Source: Diphasiastrum complanatum (taxonomy: Eukaryota > Streptophyta > Lycopodiopsida > Lycopodiales > Lycopodiaceae). From it: DNA of 64,000 bases. Under the pieces are notes generated by a model. It worked only from the letters and a program-made list of their open reading frames with translations. It made no database searches and was not told the origin of the DNA. The position numbers and the translations under genes are program-made. The stretch lies in assembly GCA_029204225.1 (NCBI GenBank), contig CM055106.1:6346614-6410613 (forward strand), in the 5' to 3' direction. Shown here piece by piece: positions 23,545 through 32,580 of this stretch. Numbering within the stretch: the stretch's first letter is position 1; every line of letters starts with the position of its first letter.

Positions 23545-23890
23545 TGTTAGAAACAATAAATGATAATGCTAGTTTCCCATAGGTTACTATGACCCAAAAG
23601 GTCGAGACTTGTGTAACCATGGGTTAGGTTTATTATTTAGACCATGTTAAGTCAGTTTTAGCTAAGTTGGACCCAATTTTGGTCTAGTAATAACTCGTGG
23701 GACCAAGTAAAGTCTAATTATGTTAAGGGGCCCTATCTTGACTTTTGGGAGTGCCCTTTCATTTGTAATTCAATCGCTTTCTAGCATTGCTACTAGTTTC
23801 TCTCTCCTTGAGGGCGCCTAACCCTCTCCCTCTTCTTCTTGGATATGGAGATGGAATGTTAGAAGGATCTTGACACCTTGATTTCCTACA
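23545..23890 (+). repeat. 5' LTR of non-autonomous copia, promoter deleted
   Basis: This 346-bp LTR is shorter than its partner (444 bp) by a single 98-bp gap corresponding to 25952-26049, which in the 3' LTR includes the only TATA-like box (tatttatatg). Elsewhere the LTRs agree closely. Confidence 0.92.
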
Positions 23891-23903
23891 TGGTATCAGA
23901 GCC
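23891..23903 (+). other. primer-binding site (initiator tRNA-Met)
   Basis: TGGTATCAGAGCC follows the LTR end CCTACA without a gap, as in typical plant copia elements. Confidence 0.95.
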
Positions 23904-24627
23904 ATGGATCTTCTATGCTTGTTTTAGGGCGCCCTCCCAAAAGAGATCGTCTTCACTTAGGGATCACAAAAATTCAGCACCTTTGCTGATTTTTTGGAGT
24001 GAAGATCCGTTCAATTTTGACTCTTTTCCGTTCTGTGCCACACATCAAAGGAGATGAAAGGATTTTGGGCTCCCAAAAATCAGTTGGTTGTTTGTTGATT
24101 TTTCGGGTTGTAGGAAGTCTCCATTAATTATCTTCTTCGGGGCTGCTTTTAGGTCGCCCACATTTGTGTAGGTTTATCTTACTTCCGTCGGTCCGCTGCT
24201 ACCGTATTTTTCAGATTTGCTCCTTTGCAGGAGGGCGCCCATCTACAAGCAATTTTTATCTTCTAATTTGGCTGAAAAATTAGCACCCTTGCTGATTTTA
24301 CAAAGTGAGATCCGCTTCTTTTTGCTTGTTTCCAGGTGTGGAAGAAGGCGCTAATTTTTTTGTGATGATCTGATCACATTCCGAGGCTGAAAATTGGACA
24401 ATATTTGTAGGGTGTTTGCAATAGCCCTATCCGTGTGTGTATTGTTCACACTTTTTGGCAAGAAAGAAGGGTTCCGAAAAAAGCTTTGTTGAAGAGTTCC
24501 TACATCCATCTAATGTGTGGTTTCGACACATTCCGGTGCTGATTTTTCAGATTTGATACTTGCTAGTTTTTGTGTCTTTTAGGGCACATTTAGGGTTTGA
24601 AAAAGTTTATCTTCTTGGCTGGTTCTT

Positions 24628-25776
24628 ATGGCAAGAGATTTGGGAGCAATCCGTACTTGTTCGGGCGAAGATATGTTGGATGGCACCAACTATTTTTCAT
24701 GGAGTTGCAAGCTAAGGTTTGGCATGACGTGATGATCAAGCTCTTTCATTGATTTATCGGTAACAAGATCTATCTTATATCATTTGAGATTTGGCAAGAC
24801 CTCTAAAAGTGCTTGGGAAACAATTTTAAAGATGTACCGATTAAAGGATTCATCATCATGCTTTCTCCTCTCTACTTCATCCTCTTTGAAGGTAGAAGAG
24901 CAAAGGCATGCAAAGTTTAATCATTGTCTTTCTACAAGTACAAGTTTGCATCGGAATGTTGGTATAGTAGAGCATTCTTCTTCTCTTGAGCCATTTGTTG
25001 CAAATGATGGATGCATTAGTGAAGAACTTTGTGAGCAAGCTTCTCAAGTTAATGTTTTGGAAAAGGCTGAAATCAAGCATTCTTTGAAGCCATTTTGTAC
25101 TAATGGAGGAGGGGAAAAAATCATGTCAATTAGTACATTGGTTCAAAGTGGTGTGTTGCGGGATTTTTTGGGTGTTCAAAGTGGCAAGTTGCTGGTTTTT
25201 TGCGAGATAGCAAAGCATCTTTTTACCTTGGAGGAAACACACATGCCTCACCAAAATCAGTACCTTATGCTGATTTTCCTTGTTTTGATGCTTATTTCTT
25301 ATGATGACGGTGTTGCCTTACCTAGTGTTGGTGAGCAGATCATTGATGGTAAGATTTGGGAGGATGTGATGGTAAAAGAGTATCATACTCTTCTTCATGT
25401 TTCTTGTGATAAAAAGACTTATGGAATCAGGTGGGAACCATTGATGGATTGCAAATCCATATTTCGGCTTGTGGCTGTTTTGTGGTTACCTACTTTGGAT
25501 GGAGCATGCTTGTCTTCACTCTTCGACTTGATGCTACCGCACTTCGTATCTTACATCTTTTCTACATCGGGCATGATTGGAGTTGAGATTTTGGCTACTT
25601 CGACTACTTCGAGTTGGAGTTTTTTTTTTTTCCGGCTACATGAAGTTTTGGGTAGCAAGCAACATTTTGCATTTTGTTGCAATTTTTCCATTCTATTTCA
25701 TGTCATGTTATGTTTTTTACATTATCATTTAAGGAGGGTGTTAGAAATAATAAATGATAATGTTAGTTTCCCATAG
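24628..25776 (+). pseudogene. degenerate copia gag start and 330-codon ORF
   Basis: 24628-24730 reads MARDLGAIRTCSGEDMLDGT then NYFSWSCKLRF, a copia gag N-terminus, and then meets stops. The long frame 24784-25776 begins FGKTSKSAWETILKMYRLKDSS, which fits gag (W..L..MY.LKDSS). Most of the rest has no domain I recognise. KIWEDVMVKEYHTLL near 25360 resembles the copia RT entry segment (W..AM..E...L), but no catalytic motif follows. The frame runs into the 3' LTR. It is best read as a relic assembled by deletions rather than a functional protein. Confidence 0.6.
25731..25738 (+). other. polypurine tract
   Basis: AAGGAGGG directly precedes the 3' LTR start TGTTAG; it is the expected primer for plus-strand DNA synthesis. 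Confidence 0.88.
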
Positions 25777-26182
25777 GTTACTTTGACCCAAAAGATCGAG
25801 ACTTGTGTAACCATGGGTTAGGTTTATTATTTAGACCATGTTAAGTTAGCTTTAGCTAAGTTGGACCCAATTTTGGTCTAGTAATAACTCGTGGGTCCAA
25901 ATAAAGTCTAATTACGTTAAGGGGCCCTATTTTGACTTTTGGGGGTGCCCTATAATTAGTAGTGGATAAGCTTAGGGGTTGGAAGGTTCTAGAACTTAGG
26001 GTTTGGAAGAGTCTAGGCCCTTGGAAGGCTTATTTATATGTACTCATTATTCATTTGTAATTCATTCCCTTTCTATCATTGCTACTACTTTCTCTCTCCT
26101 TGAGGGCTCCTAACCCTCTCCCTCTTCTTCTTGTATATGGAGATTGAATGTTAGAAGGATCTTGACACTTTGATTTCCTACA
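25739..26182 (+). repeat. 3' LTR of non-autonomous copia
   Basis: This 444-bp LTR starts TGTTAGAAATAA right after the polypurine tract and ends gatttcctaca before the target duplication GGTCA. A TATA-like box lies at 26031-26040. Confidence 0.93.
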
Positions 26183-26495
26183 GGTCATAGAGAGGAGTTG
26201 AGCCATGCTTTCATGTGATGAATTTCCATGTACTACACAAGCATTGAGGATCCGTTCTTCCATCAAATTTTGGTAAATCTAATTTTGGAGTTCTACGTTC
26301 ATATGCAGGTGTACCTCTTCTAGGAGATAATTTAACAGGTAGATCATCATCTCTCCCTTCGTAATGATTAGCTCTATTTCGTGGATCATGTATGACAAAT
26401 CTTGATTGTGGTTTTGTTCGTTGGCTTGATTCAGGCTGTTCATTTGGAAGATTCGGTTTTGGAAGATACCTCTCATCATCATTTTCAGTATCCAT

Positions 26496-26793
26496 GATCT
26501 GTACAAAGTAGTGTTATAATATTACTTGCTTATCCTCCCTTCACGGAGTGTGGTTGGGTATAGGAATGAAGTGGGATGGACATGATACCATATAAAAAGT
26601 AAAATAGGATACGTGTCAATAGAAATTGGCAGATGAAACAAGTTAACAAAATATGAAGTAAGTTAGAACATATTGAATCTATTAAGCAATAAAATAATGA
26701 AAAATAAACAAGAAAAACGTGGATGCAATTGAAATTGCGATTGTAATCTGGGTGTATCGTGCACTAATCTAAGTGAGTCGTCAACGATGCCAA
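26496..26793 (-). other. gypsy family E primer site and leader
   Basis: Minus strand 26793-26779 reads TTGGCATCGTTGACG, a decayed form of the TGGCGCCGTTGCCGGGG-type primer site of Athila/Tat-like gypsy elements, immediately after the LTR. The ~280-bp leader to the gag ATG contains no gene. Its last part (near 26500-26560) aligns with 58735-58790. Confidence 0.65.
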
Positions 26794-27737
26794 TGTTTGG
26801 TAAAATTCCTCGGTCTATAACTCACTACCAATGCTGAATTCTCTTACTGGACACATACACATGCTTAGAACTTGAACCTGCCAATTAAGCATCTTATCAT
26901 TTTAATTCAATCAACCGAAAAGACTACTACTCATTACAGATCTCTTGAATCAGCATTTCCACAATGAGTGGAACATGGCAAGCAGAAATCAACAATCCAA
27001 TTCTAAGCATTCAGCATTACAACTCTGGCCTGTCATTTCGGTTAACTCAGATAAGATCTACTCACTTATTGTGCTTCTTATGAGTTCACCATTCACAAAC
27101 TACAGATCTATAATCTATCACTTATACGGTAAATAGACTCTTGCTCACATTCACAATTCACGTCGGTTAACATCAGAATATCACAAGTTCTCAACATGCA
27201 ATTATATGCAACAAACAGTACATGGAAATGGTAAGTGGTACTCCATGGTTTCTCATTCCAATGACAATAGCTTTTTACAACACTCCATGCAACAGATGCG
27301 CGCTCACTCATCAACTCCGCTAATCACTGATCTGATCACCAACACATCAGCTATCCTTCTCTGGATTGCCCGATCTAGATCGACTGTCTGGTCTCTAGAC
27401 TCTTCAATCTCTACACACTCACTCTCTGCCTCATCAACTCTCGTTTCAGCCCCCTCCTTCCTCGACCTCTCTTCTTTTCTATCTTTCTCTTCTTCACCGC
27501 CATCGAGTTTCTTGGCTGTGACTTTCTACAACCGAATATCATTGAACTTTCCACTACCAGGTCACATCCAACTAACTCTTACGTAACCAACTAGTCTTTC
27601 CTCAACTCATGGTCTCACACAACAAGATGCCATGGTTGGTTTCATAACTACAAGTCTAGTTACTCTAGTTCCTGGATCCACCGACACCAGAAATATTCGT
27701 TCGGCTGATTGTGATATTGGTAGAGAATCTACCAACA
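26794..27737 (-). repeat. 5' LTR of gypsy family E
   Basis: Minus strand: starts TGTTGGTAGATTCTC at 27737 and ends ...TTACCAAACA at 26794, 944 bp, TG...CA ends. The first ~200 bp align with 58336-58540, where the same sequence again stands next to a gypsy primer site and gag. Upstream (plus-strand right) it abuts a copia gag, so the element inserted there. Confidence 0.75.
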
Positions 27738-28228
27738 ATTTTATTGTACTAGCATACTGCTGTTGCTGTTGCTTTTTAGATTTGAGAATTCGACAATCCT
27801 CCAACAAATGTCCGGTCTGTTTGCAATATCTACAAAACAACTTTGACTTTGATGAAGCTGAGTTTGAATTTGTTCTTTTTTTCTGAATTCGAATTATTAT
27901 TCGACTTTCGTACTTCACGTATGTTCTTCGATGTCTTCTTCTTATCGAATTTCTTTGAATAAAGAGCTTTTGATTTTGGTGCCGAATGGGAGAATGAAGA
28001 TCCATTTATCCGGATCTCTTCCTGCAACAGCATAAACAAAACTTTTGCTATTATAAGACTTTGTTGAGTAGAAACAATAATCACCCACCTTTTGTAGGTG
28101 TCAAAAAGGCTCGATAGAGAGTCATGATGACATCTACATCGTTGATTTCTACACCACTTGCAGACATCTGCTCAAAACTATTTTTGAAGTTGTTCAAATG
28201 ATTTATAATCGAATCCGAATCAGCCATT
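27738..28228 (-). pseudogene. copia (family F28) gag, interrupted
   Basis: The gag starts at 28228 (MADSDSIINHLNNFKNSFEQ) and reads NDVDVIMTLYRAFL, then is broken by frameshifts. It continues as VLFMLLQEEIRI and the zinc knuckle CRYCKQTGHLLEDC (C-2-C-4-H-4-C; about 27785-27835), then RILKSKKQQQQQ. Coding similarity stops at 27738 where the gypsy LTR begins. It is related to the gag at 16.8-17.4 kb. Confidence 0.82.
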
Positions 28229-28280
28229 TAAAATGAGAAATGTTTTTTCCTCAAGTAAAGTTTGGTAGTCACGTCTAGTT

Positions 28281-28353
28281 ATAGCTTTGGGAGATAGTTA
28301 TCTACATATGTTCCATACGTATTGATATGTAGAGAACTAGCTCCCAAAGCTAT
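28281..28353. repeat. inverted repeat in copia leader
   Basis: Perfect 13-bp arms atagctttgggag (28281-28293) and ctcccaaagctat (28341-28353) enclose 47 bp between the gag start and the primer site. The RNA would fold as a stem-loop just inside the primer site, where retroelement leaders often carry dimerisation or packaging structures. That role is inferred. Confidence 0.6.
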
Positions 28354-28608
28354 GATCTAGCTCTGAAACCATGTTGGAAAAAAAGCTATGCATGAGTCGA
28401 ATAACTATTCAACAATGATTATCAACTGGATAGTTGATAGTAGTAGTGATATGTAATGTGATAACAAAACCGATTCACCTATGATCTAGCTCTGAAACCA
28501 TGTTGGAAAATAAGCTATGCATGAGTCGAATAACTATTCAACAATGATTGTTAGCTGGATAGTTGATAGTAGTAGTGATAGGTAATGGGATAACAAAACC
28601 GATTCACT
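28351..28608 (-). repeat. tandem duplication of copia LTR end plus primer site
   Basis: Two 129-bp units (28351-28479 and 28480-28608) each contain, on the minus strand, the LTR terminus CCAACA and a primer site TGGTTTCAGAGC (28360-28371 and 28489-28500), one base off the standard TGGTATCAGAGC. The units differ at only a few positions. Confidence 0.85.
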
Positions 28609-29010
28609 ATTATCACAAATACAACTATACTACCATTCACAAGTGCGAAAAATGAATGACGATTCTGATCGTTATGCTAGTATTTAATACTAGATACTTA
28701 GATCATAATAAGTGGAAATAACAAAAACAGTAGAACAAGATAAAGTAGCAAAAGTAGTTTGTACTGAAAATGATGAATTACAGATGATTGATGCTTTTGA
28801 AGTCTATTCTGATTGCACTATGATACTATTCTGCTATAAATTTCACTCTTACATCGATTGTAATGGCGATAGCTCATTACTAATCAGTCTATGCCTATGG
28901 CAGAACAGAAAGAGAAAGAAGAACTTATAAAAAATAACTTGATTAAATTTCAACTTGAAACTGATAAAATATATTGATCTATTTATAGTTTTTGATGGCA
29001 CAACCCTAAC
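28609..29010 (-). repeat. probable remaining part of the copia LTR
   Basis: The 5' LTR should extend rightward from 28372. The outer end is not fixed; ccctaaca at 29003-29010 would give a TG start on the minus strand. No second LTR copy was found to confirm it. The 72-codon plus-strand ORF at 28712-28930 has no known domain. Confidence 0.35.
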
Positions 29011-29789
29011 AGATTAGAATCCATAAATTGATCTTGAATTTTATGCTCAACCTTCGTGTGAAATTGCTAAAACACCTTGAGTAGCTGTTGTAACAGAATA
29101 TGATATTAGATGTAGTTTTCAAATCAATAATAGGGATAGGTTGCGTGCGTGCTCTTACCCACAAGACCATTTAAGATAGGATGTACAGTAGGCGTTCCAT
29201 TTCTTGTCGACAAAGGAAAAAAAGCCACAACTTGGCGTTTGTGCCTGCTTATGAGAAGCTTGCCAAACATTTTGCATACGTTTGATTCAGTCTTATTCAA
29301 TGCTCACCAGATTCATAGCAAAATTGGCAAAAAGTCCCAACTAGTCTGCATCCTGGTTAGAGATGAAATGAAACATACCTATAATGGTTGTTTAGATAGA
29401 TGGACTATTTCTGTCAAATTTTATAGGTAGGTGGACTAATTTTGTAGGCAAGTTTTACCAGTTATTTTTTGAAGGTAATGTAGGATCAACTAACTATGAT
29501 CTAAAATTGATCAATTAGCCAAACTTTATGAACATAATTAATGAGACAAGATGAATAGTACAAAAACAACAAATGAAGAACAATGTTTGGATGATCATCA
29601 ATGCCAGTGCAAGGCCGATGCTTGTTTGTGTGCATCACCTTTGAGGCGCCTGCCAGAATCACAGGAATATTCGAAAGTTTTCCTTTTGAGGTTATTAGGT
29701 GTTGTTTTCAAGTGTCTCATGCAGTTTCAGAGCACATATTCTGTAATTTTTGAGGATTTCCTCTCCCAAAAGTCAGTACAGCAGCGTTT
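29011..29789. other. unassigned DNA
   Basis: No conserved domain on either strand. A plus-strand frame at 29551-29952 extends into the following inverted-repeat arm and lacks recognisable motifs. Confidence 0.4.
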
Positions 29790-30335
29790 AGTTCAGCTTA
29801 CAGTTAGCGAAGCTGGAGAGAGCGGAGGTTTGCAGGTGAAAACTAAAAAGGTGCTCAGAAAATCAGGGCATGCTCTGCTGTTAGAAATTGCATGCCAAAC
29901 TACGCATAGATTCCTGGCAGACCTATGTTTGTCTAATCAAGAATCAATTTAGAGATAAGCTCGGGTTGATTGGCCTAAGAACAAATCAAAGTGGGATCTC
30001 TTCTATACACTTGGGCGAGCTAGGGGAGACAGTTTCCAGCTCAATCTATTGCCAAATCTCCCCTTCGCTGTTCACCCAAAGTTGGACTGTAGTTGCTGAT
30101 TTTTCCAGCAAAGAGCACAGATCAACAAGTTGCAAATTGGTGAAGGACAGAGGCTTGTCCAATCGAGCAGAGGCTTGTCCAATCGGACCACTTGGTTTCC
30201 AATCAAGAGAAGCATTCTCCTCTCTCTCTTTTCTTTTGCATGTGTTAGAATTCTCTTGCATTTGGAAACTAAGTGCATGTTTATGCATGTTAGTGCATGT
30301 CTATTGCATGTTGTTTTCATGTTATAGCAAGTAGT
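29790..30335 (-). repeat. LTR-like inverted arm, left
   Basis: The minus strand of this segment aligns with 31915-32440 on the plus strand: tgaaaacaacatgcaatag, cacatgcaaaagaaaagaga, ggaaaccaagtggtccgatt, the aagtgtat.aaagag box, ctgccaagaatctatgc and gagcacctttttag all occur in the same order. In this copy the TATA-like box reads gtatagaag. A ~20-bp internal duplication (aggcttgtccaatcg) is also present. It could be a solo LTR of an unidentified family. Confidence 0.75.
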
Positions 30336-30339
30336 TTTA

Positions 30340-30479
30340 GTAGTTGGAGCAGTGTCCATATACAGTTCAAAAGCTCTATGTCTACCATCGCGATTGATTT
30401 CATCTGTGGCGAACAATTGCGTATCATACCAGGCATCATCAGCCCAACGAATTTCTAGATCGGGTTCCATTGCAAACAC
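30340..30479 (-). CDS. exon-like ORF, function unknown
   Basis: From an ATG at 30479 the minus strand reads MEPDLEIRWADDAWYDTQLF then ATDEINRDGRHRAFELYMDT, about 45 residues with normal protein composition, before the frame enters the LTR-like arm. DDAWYD faintly recalls the opening of SAWADEE or Tudor-like chromatin-reader domains. I found no neighbouring exons on the minus strand. It may be the first exon of a gene cut by the arm insertion, or chance. Confidence 0.22.
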
Positions 30480-30568
30480 AGAAAGGAGACAATAACAAGT
30501 TTAACAAAGAGCAACAACGAAGAACTCTTTTGACGCTTAACAAGCTATTGGTCTAATAATTCTTTGCT

Positions 30569-31880
30569 GGAAATCGTTTAGTGTTTATTGCCACACTTTT
30601 TTCAAACATTGCCACCCTAAACGCTAAAACCGTGAGGAAATTTTCCAGCTCTAGTCAAAGGGCATAATTGTCTAACAATGATTTTCCTTCAATCTTAGGA
30701 GTCATTTGACAACATGTTTGTTGGGTGTGTTTTCACGATTACAACTAATGTAAAAAGCCTTGGAGTGATCCATGTCTTTGTACCAAAAGAAGGCAAATAA
30801 GGGCTAATCATGTTTTGAGCTCTCTTACCAAGAGTCAGCTGTTTTGAGTTTGTAGAGTGAATTTGCTCATGTATGGATACACTTGTACCGTACCCTGGTT
30901 CAATAAGTGGTTTTACATGTTAAATATGCTTTTGATGCTGAAATCTTTGTACTATGCATATTGTGCTCAAAGACATTCTCATAGTGGTTAGAAGATACTT
31001 GTCCAACGTTACAAGACTTACCTTACCTCTCAAAAGGGAGATTATGGTTAGATGCTAGAAGAAAGAAATTTTTTAGATTTATCCTCGATAGATCTAGGAA
31101 GTTCCTAAGTTTGATGAGTAGATTTTTCCCAACTTTGTTCACACTTCATAAAGGGTAGGCTCTTTTGACATGGCCCTTGTAGAGTGCATTCATGTATTGC
31201 TTTTAATCAAAATCAAGCATTGAATAAATGACATTTTAGAATGACTTTGGAGAATATTTTCAAGACTTCAAAGAATAAATCCGATGTTCAATCATGTTTT
31301 GTGTACAATATGAAGCCCTTTGCACTACTTGTGAGGTAGTTATTTTGGGCATCATCTCATCTGTTTTAGTTGATACTTGATTCGCCTTATTTTGTTTCTC
31401 AAACACAAATTAGTTGTATTGTTGTCTTATGAAAACAAATTGCATCGTGCACGACAAGGTTATGCACATAGCATACACAACAAGCTTAGGGACAGATCAT
31501 ACACAACAAGCCTAGGGACACTTGATCATGTCATTATGAAGTTCCTAGTTAATGTAATTGAGTTAAGGTTTACCACAAAACTTTATAGTTAAAAAAGCAA
31601 TAGAAAGAGAGGGATCATGCTTAACATGTTCTACACCTCATTAAGATGAACTCGTATAAGAAAGCAACATAACAGAACTTAATCAAGTAATAACGATGGT
31701 GCACAACGGAAAAACCATGGGGCACTTTGTGAGGTATTCCAAGCATCCTGACTATGGAATAGGATGGGGCAGCTTTGAAACCTAAGCCAACGAGAGGTGG
31801 ATCATGCAAGAGAGGACAAACATATCCGACTATTTTCGTTGATTATAGAGGAGTCACAAGAAGCATCACGCATGGAAAGT
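30569..31880. repeat. 1.31-kb duplicated block, copy 2
   Basis: Direct repeat of 11439-12749, offset 19,130-19,131 bp, about 99% identical by eye. Here it is enclosed by the two inverted LTR-like arms and ends at catggaaagt, after which a copia gag patch follows instead of the copy-1 continuation. Confidence 0.9.
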
Positions 31881-31921
31881 TCGGGCGAAGATATGTTGGA
31901 TGGCACCAACTATTCTTCATG
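31880..31921 (+). repeat. 41-bp patch of copia gag at block edge
   Basis: Starting ttcgggcgaagatatg, this short run matches 24659-24700 of the non-autonomous copia (its gag N-terminus) with one visible mismatch. It joins the duplicated block to the right LTR-like arm. It looks like filler copied during break repair. Confidence 0.75.
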
Positions 31922-32440
31922 AAAACAACATGCAATAGAAATGCATTAACATGCACTTAGTTTCCGATTGAAGGCACTGAAATGCAAGAGAATTCTAACA
32001 CATGCAAAAGAAAAGAGAGAGAGGAGAATGCTTCTCTTGATTGGAAACCAAGTGGTCCGATTGGACAAGCCTCTGTTCTTCACCAATCTTGTTGATCCGT
32101 GCTCTTTGCTAGAAAAATCAGCAACTATGCTCCAACTTTGGGTGAACACCAAGGGAAGATTCAGCAACCGATTGAGCTGGAAACTGTCTCCCCTAGCTCG
32201 CCCAAGTGTATAAAAGAGATTCCATTTTGATTTGTTCTTAGGCCAATCAACTTGATCTTATTTCTAAATTGATTCTTGATTAGACAAACATAGGTCTGCC
32301 AAGAATCTATGCATAGATTGGCATGCAATTTCTGACAGCAGAGCATGCACTAATTTTTTGAGCACCTTTTTAGTTTTTACCTGCAAACCTGCGCTCACTC
32401 TTGCAAAGCTTCGTTGACCATAAGCTGAGTTAAACGCTGG
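31915..32440 (+). repeat. LTR-like inverted arm, right
   Basis: Counterpart of 29790-30335 in opposite orientation. It has a good TATA-like box (gtataaaagag, near 32208), which suggests an LTR promoter reading rightward. No primer site or internal domains follow, so a solo LTR is the most likely reading. Confidence 0.7.
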
Positions 32441-32504
32441 TGTATCAACTTTTATAGACGCCTTCATCCCGGCTTGCTACGCACTACAACCCGCGATATC
32501 TCTC

Positions 32505-32580
32505 TCTCCTTGTGGCTTGTTGGTTGGCAGCCCCTCTCCTCACCTCAAGGTTTGGAGTTCGATTCCATCCAAGCACACAT
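32505..32580 (+). mobile_element. possible tRNA-derived SINE head
   Basis: tgtggcttgttgg (32511-32523) approximates a pol III A box and gttcgattc (32557-32565) is a good B box, about 35 bp apart as in tRNA-derived SINEs. No tail or target duplication was identified. Confidence 0.35.

Larger units (their letters stand above)
23545..26182 (+). mobile_element. small non-autonomous copia-type LTR retrotransposon
   Basis: The 2638-bp element is bounded by LTRs (TGTTAG...CCTACA) and a perfect 5-bp target duplication GGTCA (23540-23544 and 26183-26187). It has an initiator-Met primer site and a polypurine tract but only ~1.85 kb inside. The interior holds the start of a gag (ATG at 24628, DGTNYFSW) and unrelated-looking ORF sequence, with no intact protease, integrase or RT. 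It would have depended on another element for movement. It lies inside the gag of a minus-strand gypsy element. Confidence 0.93.
23366..26495 (-). pseudogene. gypsy (family E) gag, split by a copia insertion
   Basis: The gag starts at 26495 (MDTENDDERYLPK) and runs through RFVIHDPRNRANHYEGRDDD, LSPRRGTPAYERRTPKLDLPKFDGR to 26188. It resumes at 23544 with the DWFFNLDRDERNDW and EAFIKQFKPDRLSN segments and ends at about 23366 (KVRDY). The whole aligns with the uninterrupted relative at 58790-59395. The 2638-bp insert is the copia at 23545-26182. Frameshifts occur within both halves. The 3' part of the element (protease to 3' LTR) is absent, replaced by the LINE fragment. Confidence 0.85.

Noticed and set aside
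26188-28228. A composite mobile unit carrying both copia-type and gypsy-type gag, suggested by the same neighbour order at 26-28 kb and 58.3-59.4 kb
   Set aside because: The shared sequence at 27540-27737 and 58336-58540 is the gypsy LTR itself. In one place it is inserted in a copia gag, in the other in a hAT gene, so there is no composite unit.
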